From Nitriliruptorales bacterium (lineage in GTDB: Bacteria > Actinomycetota > Nitriliruptoria > Euzebyales > Egibacteraceae), in the NCBI GenBank assembly GCA_007119305.1, contig SKPY01000377.1:1-21177 (forward strand): 21,177 nt of DNA. Reading direction: 5' to 3'. A program made the position numbers and the translations under genes. Shown here in pieces: positions 19,581 to 21,177 of the stretch (the stretch's first letter is position 1; each line of letters starts with the position of its first letter). The notes under the pieces were generated by a model. It was not told the origin of the DNA. It searched no databases and was given only the letters and a program-made list of their open reading frames with translations.

Positions 19581-21177
19581 ATGACCGAGTTTCTGCTCAA
19601 CGGTGTCCGCACCCGGGTCGCCGGCGAGCACCCCCATCTGCTGTCGGCGCTGCGCGACGAGCTCGGCATCACCTCGCCCAAGGATGGCTGCGCGCCGTTG
19701 GGCCAGTGCGGGTGCTGTGCGGTGCTCATCGACGGCAAGGCGGTGCTGGGCTGCAAGACCGCGGTCGAGAAGGTGGCCGACCGCAGCGTCATCACGCTCG
19801 AGGGCCTCCCCGAGGACGAGCGCGACCGGCTGGCCAACGCCTTCGCCGCCACCGGCGCCCTGCAGTGCGGGTTCTGCACGCCCGGCATCGTGATCCGCAC
19901 CAAGGAGCTGCTCGACCAGCACGGCCCCGAGCTCACCCGCGACACCGCGAGCCGCCGGTTGGGTGCGCACCTGTGCCGCTGCACCGGCTACCTCAAGATC
20001 CTCGACGCGATCGACCTGCTCGCCTCCGGCGAGGACGCCCAGGTCTGCCCGATCAAGGGCATCGGCTCCCGCGGCGCCCGCTACGAGGGCGGCCAGCTGT
20101 CGCTCGGGGAGCACGGCTTCATCGACGACCTGCGCGTGGACGGGATGCTCCACGGCTTCGTGCGCCTCGCCGACCACGCGCGCGCCGAGGTGCTGCGCAT
20201 CGACACCACCACGGCGGAGGCCATGCCGGGGGTGGTGCGGGTGCTCACCGCCGCCGACGTGCCGGGTGCGCTGCGGGTGGGCCTCATCCACGAGGACTGG
20301 CCGGTGTTCATCCCGGAGGGCGGACGTACCTCCTACCTCGGCGACGTCATGGCCATGGTGGTCGCCGACACGCGCGAGCAGGCCAGGGCGGCAGCCGACG
20401 CGATCGAGATCGACTACGAGCCCCACCGCGCGATCACCGACATGGTCGCGGCCATCGACGACCCCGAGGACGCGGTGTGGGGTCAGGACGGCAACGTCCT
20501 CGCGCGCTCGGCCTACCGCCGCAACGACGTCGACGAGGCGCTGGCCGCGTCGGCGCACACCCTCCACGAGGTGTTCACCACCCAGCGGGTCGAGCAGGCG
20601 TTCCTCGAACCGGAGTCCACGCTCGCGGTCCCGGACGACGAGGGTCACCTCTACGTGTACTCGGGGGGGCAGGGCGTCTGGGACGACCGCGACCAGATCG
20701 CCGCGGTGCTCGACGTGCCGACAGCGCACGTCACCGTCGAGCTCGTGAGCAACGGGGGGGCCTTCGGGGGCAAGGAGGACCTCGCCAACCAGGCCCAGAC
20801 GGCACTGGCGGCCTGGCTGCTCGACAAGCCGGTCAAGTGCACGCTCACCCGTGAGCAAAGCCTCCTCCTGCATCCCAAGCGCCACCCGATGCGCATGGAG
20901 TACTGGGCGGGCTGCGACGAGGACGGTCGGCTCACCGCCGTCAAGGCGCGCATCATCGGCGACACCGGGCCCTACGCCTCGGTCGGCATGAAGGTCCTCG
21001 AGCGCGCAGCTGGCCACGCGACCGGCCCCTACCGGACCCCGGTTGTGGACGTCGAATCGGTCACGGTGCGCACGAACAACCCGGTGGCCGGCGCGTTCCG
21101 CGGCTTCGGCGCGAACCAGGCGCAGTTCGCGATGGAAGGCGTGGTGGACCGCCTCGCCGAGCAGGTGGGCCTCGACG
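19581..21177 (+). CDS. xdhD: XdhD-like molybdenum hydroxylase, fused [2Fe-2S] and Mo domains (truncated by window edge)
   Basis: From ATG 19581 the frame stays open to the window end (532 codons). Residues 1-150 form the iron-sulfur part: plant-type cluster cysteines 37, 43, 46 and 58 (CAPLGQCGCC), then the second cluster in CGFCTPG (96, 99) and CRCTGY (132, 134). From about 158 it continues without a break into the molybdopterin-binding part: SYLGDVMAMVVADTREQA, GGQGVWDDRDQIAAVL, NGGAFGGKED (391-400) and PVAGAFRGFGANQAQFAME. No FAD domain intervenes, the layout of E. coli XdhD; a separate FAD subunit may lie beyond the window. The enzyme should hydroxylate a purine or related heterocycle using Mo-cofactor. 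The start follows a GGGGAACC stretch and an operator candidate. Confidence 0.9.
   Translation, partial: MTEFLLNGVRTRVAGEHPHLLSALRDELGITSPKDGCAPLGQCGCCAVLIDGKAVLGCKTAVEKVADRSVITLEGLPEDERDRLANAFAATGALQCGFCTPGIVIRTKELLDQHGPELTRDTASRRLGAHLCRCTGYLKILDAIDLLASGEDAQVCPIKGIGSRGARYEGGQLSLGEHGFIDDLRVDGMLHGFVRLADHARAEVLRIDTTTAEAMPGVVRVLTAADVPGALRVGLIHEDWPVFIPEGGRTSYLGDVMAMVVADTREQARAAADAIEIDYEPHRAITDMVAAIDDPEDAVWGQDGNVLARSAYRRNDVDEALAASAHTLHEVFTTQRVEQAFLEPESTLAVPDDEGHLYVYSGGQGVWDDRDQIAAVLDVPTAHVTVELVSNGGAFGGKEDLANQAQTALAAWLLDKPVKCTLTREQSLLLHPKRHPMRMEYWAGCDEDGRLTAVKARIIGDTGPYASVGMKVLERAAGHATGPYRTPVVDVESVTVRTNNPVAGAFRGFGANQAQFAMEGVVDRLAEQVGLD

Noticed and set aside
19470..21017. 515-codon minus-strand frame opposite xdhD
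   Set aside because: It runs antisense to the Fe-S and Mo motifs and has the same charged shadow composition.
1..21177. CRISPR arrays, insertion sequences, rRNA genes and prophage genes
   Set aside because: No regularly spaced repeats, transposase or integrase motifs, or rRNA stretches were seen on either strand.

Overview
The window is very GC-rich DNA with actinobacterial hallmarks: a GlnR-type orphan regulator end to end with a mycothiol synthase (MshD), many GTG starts, and several genes whose start codon sits about 7 nt after a -10-like hexamer (probable leaderless mRNAs). I infer a member of the Actinomycetota. I cannot name the genus; nothing seen excludes a deep-branching lineage.

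Left half (1-8370), mostly housekeeping and stress genes: an edge-truncated membrane protein translationally coupled to a MoaD-like sulfur carrier (minus); a lone helical-domain protein (plus); an alpha/beta hydrolase (minus); glnR-like (plus) facing mshD (minus); a Fur-family regulator (plus); three tRNA genes (Lys-TTT, Asp-GTC, Phe-GAA); a decayed MFS transporter fragment; a membrane-anchored protein of unknown function; a tandem UspA protein; a 59-aa DUF3096-like membrane peptide; and a 46-aa zinc-ribbon protein.

Right half (8469-21177), a transport and nitrogen-catabolism island: a sodium:solute symporter broken by a single-base frameshift; then, on the minus strand, a short SsnA-like amidohydrolase, a xanthine/urate-type NCS2 permease, carbamate kinase, a second NCS2/AzgA-like permease, an N-acyl-D-amino-acid deacylase-family amidohydrolase and a thiamine-binding (DUF77-type) protein. 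On the plus strand lie an aspartate-carbamoyltransferase-like enzyme with an altered acceptor site and, past a divergent YheO/DauR-type regulator, an XdhD-like molybdenum hydroxylase in which the [2Fe-2S] and Mo domains are fused. The window ends inside that gene.

My reading is that the island imports a purine or related N-heterocycle, hydroxylates it with the XdhD-like enzyme, opens the ring with amidohydrolases, and recovers ATP by running a carbamoyltransferase backwards into carbamate kinase. It recalls the E. coli ygeW-ssnA-xdhD-xanQ region, but the carbamoyltransferase is of a different subfamily and the order differs. Five intergenic copies of a 15-bp dyad (TTGACA-N3-TGTTGA type, core ACA-N3-TGT) precede carbamate kinase, permease 2, the deacylase (two copies) and xdhD, and suggest one local regulon. 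The YheO/DauR-type protein is the obvious candidate regulator. This regulon and the altered carbamoyltransferase are the most novel things here.
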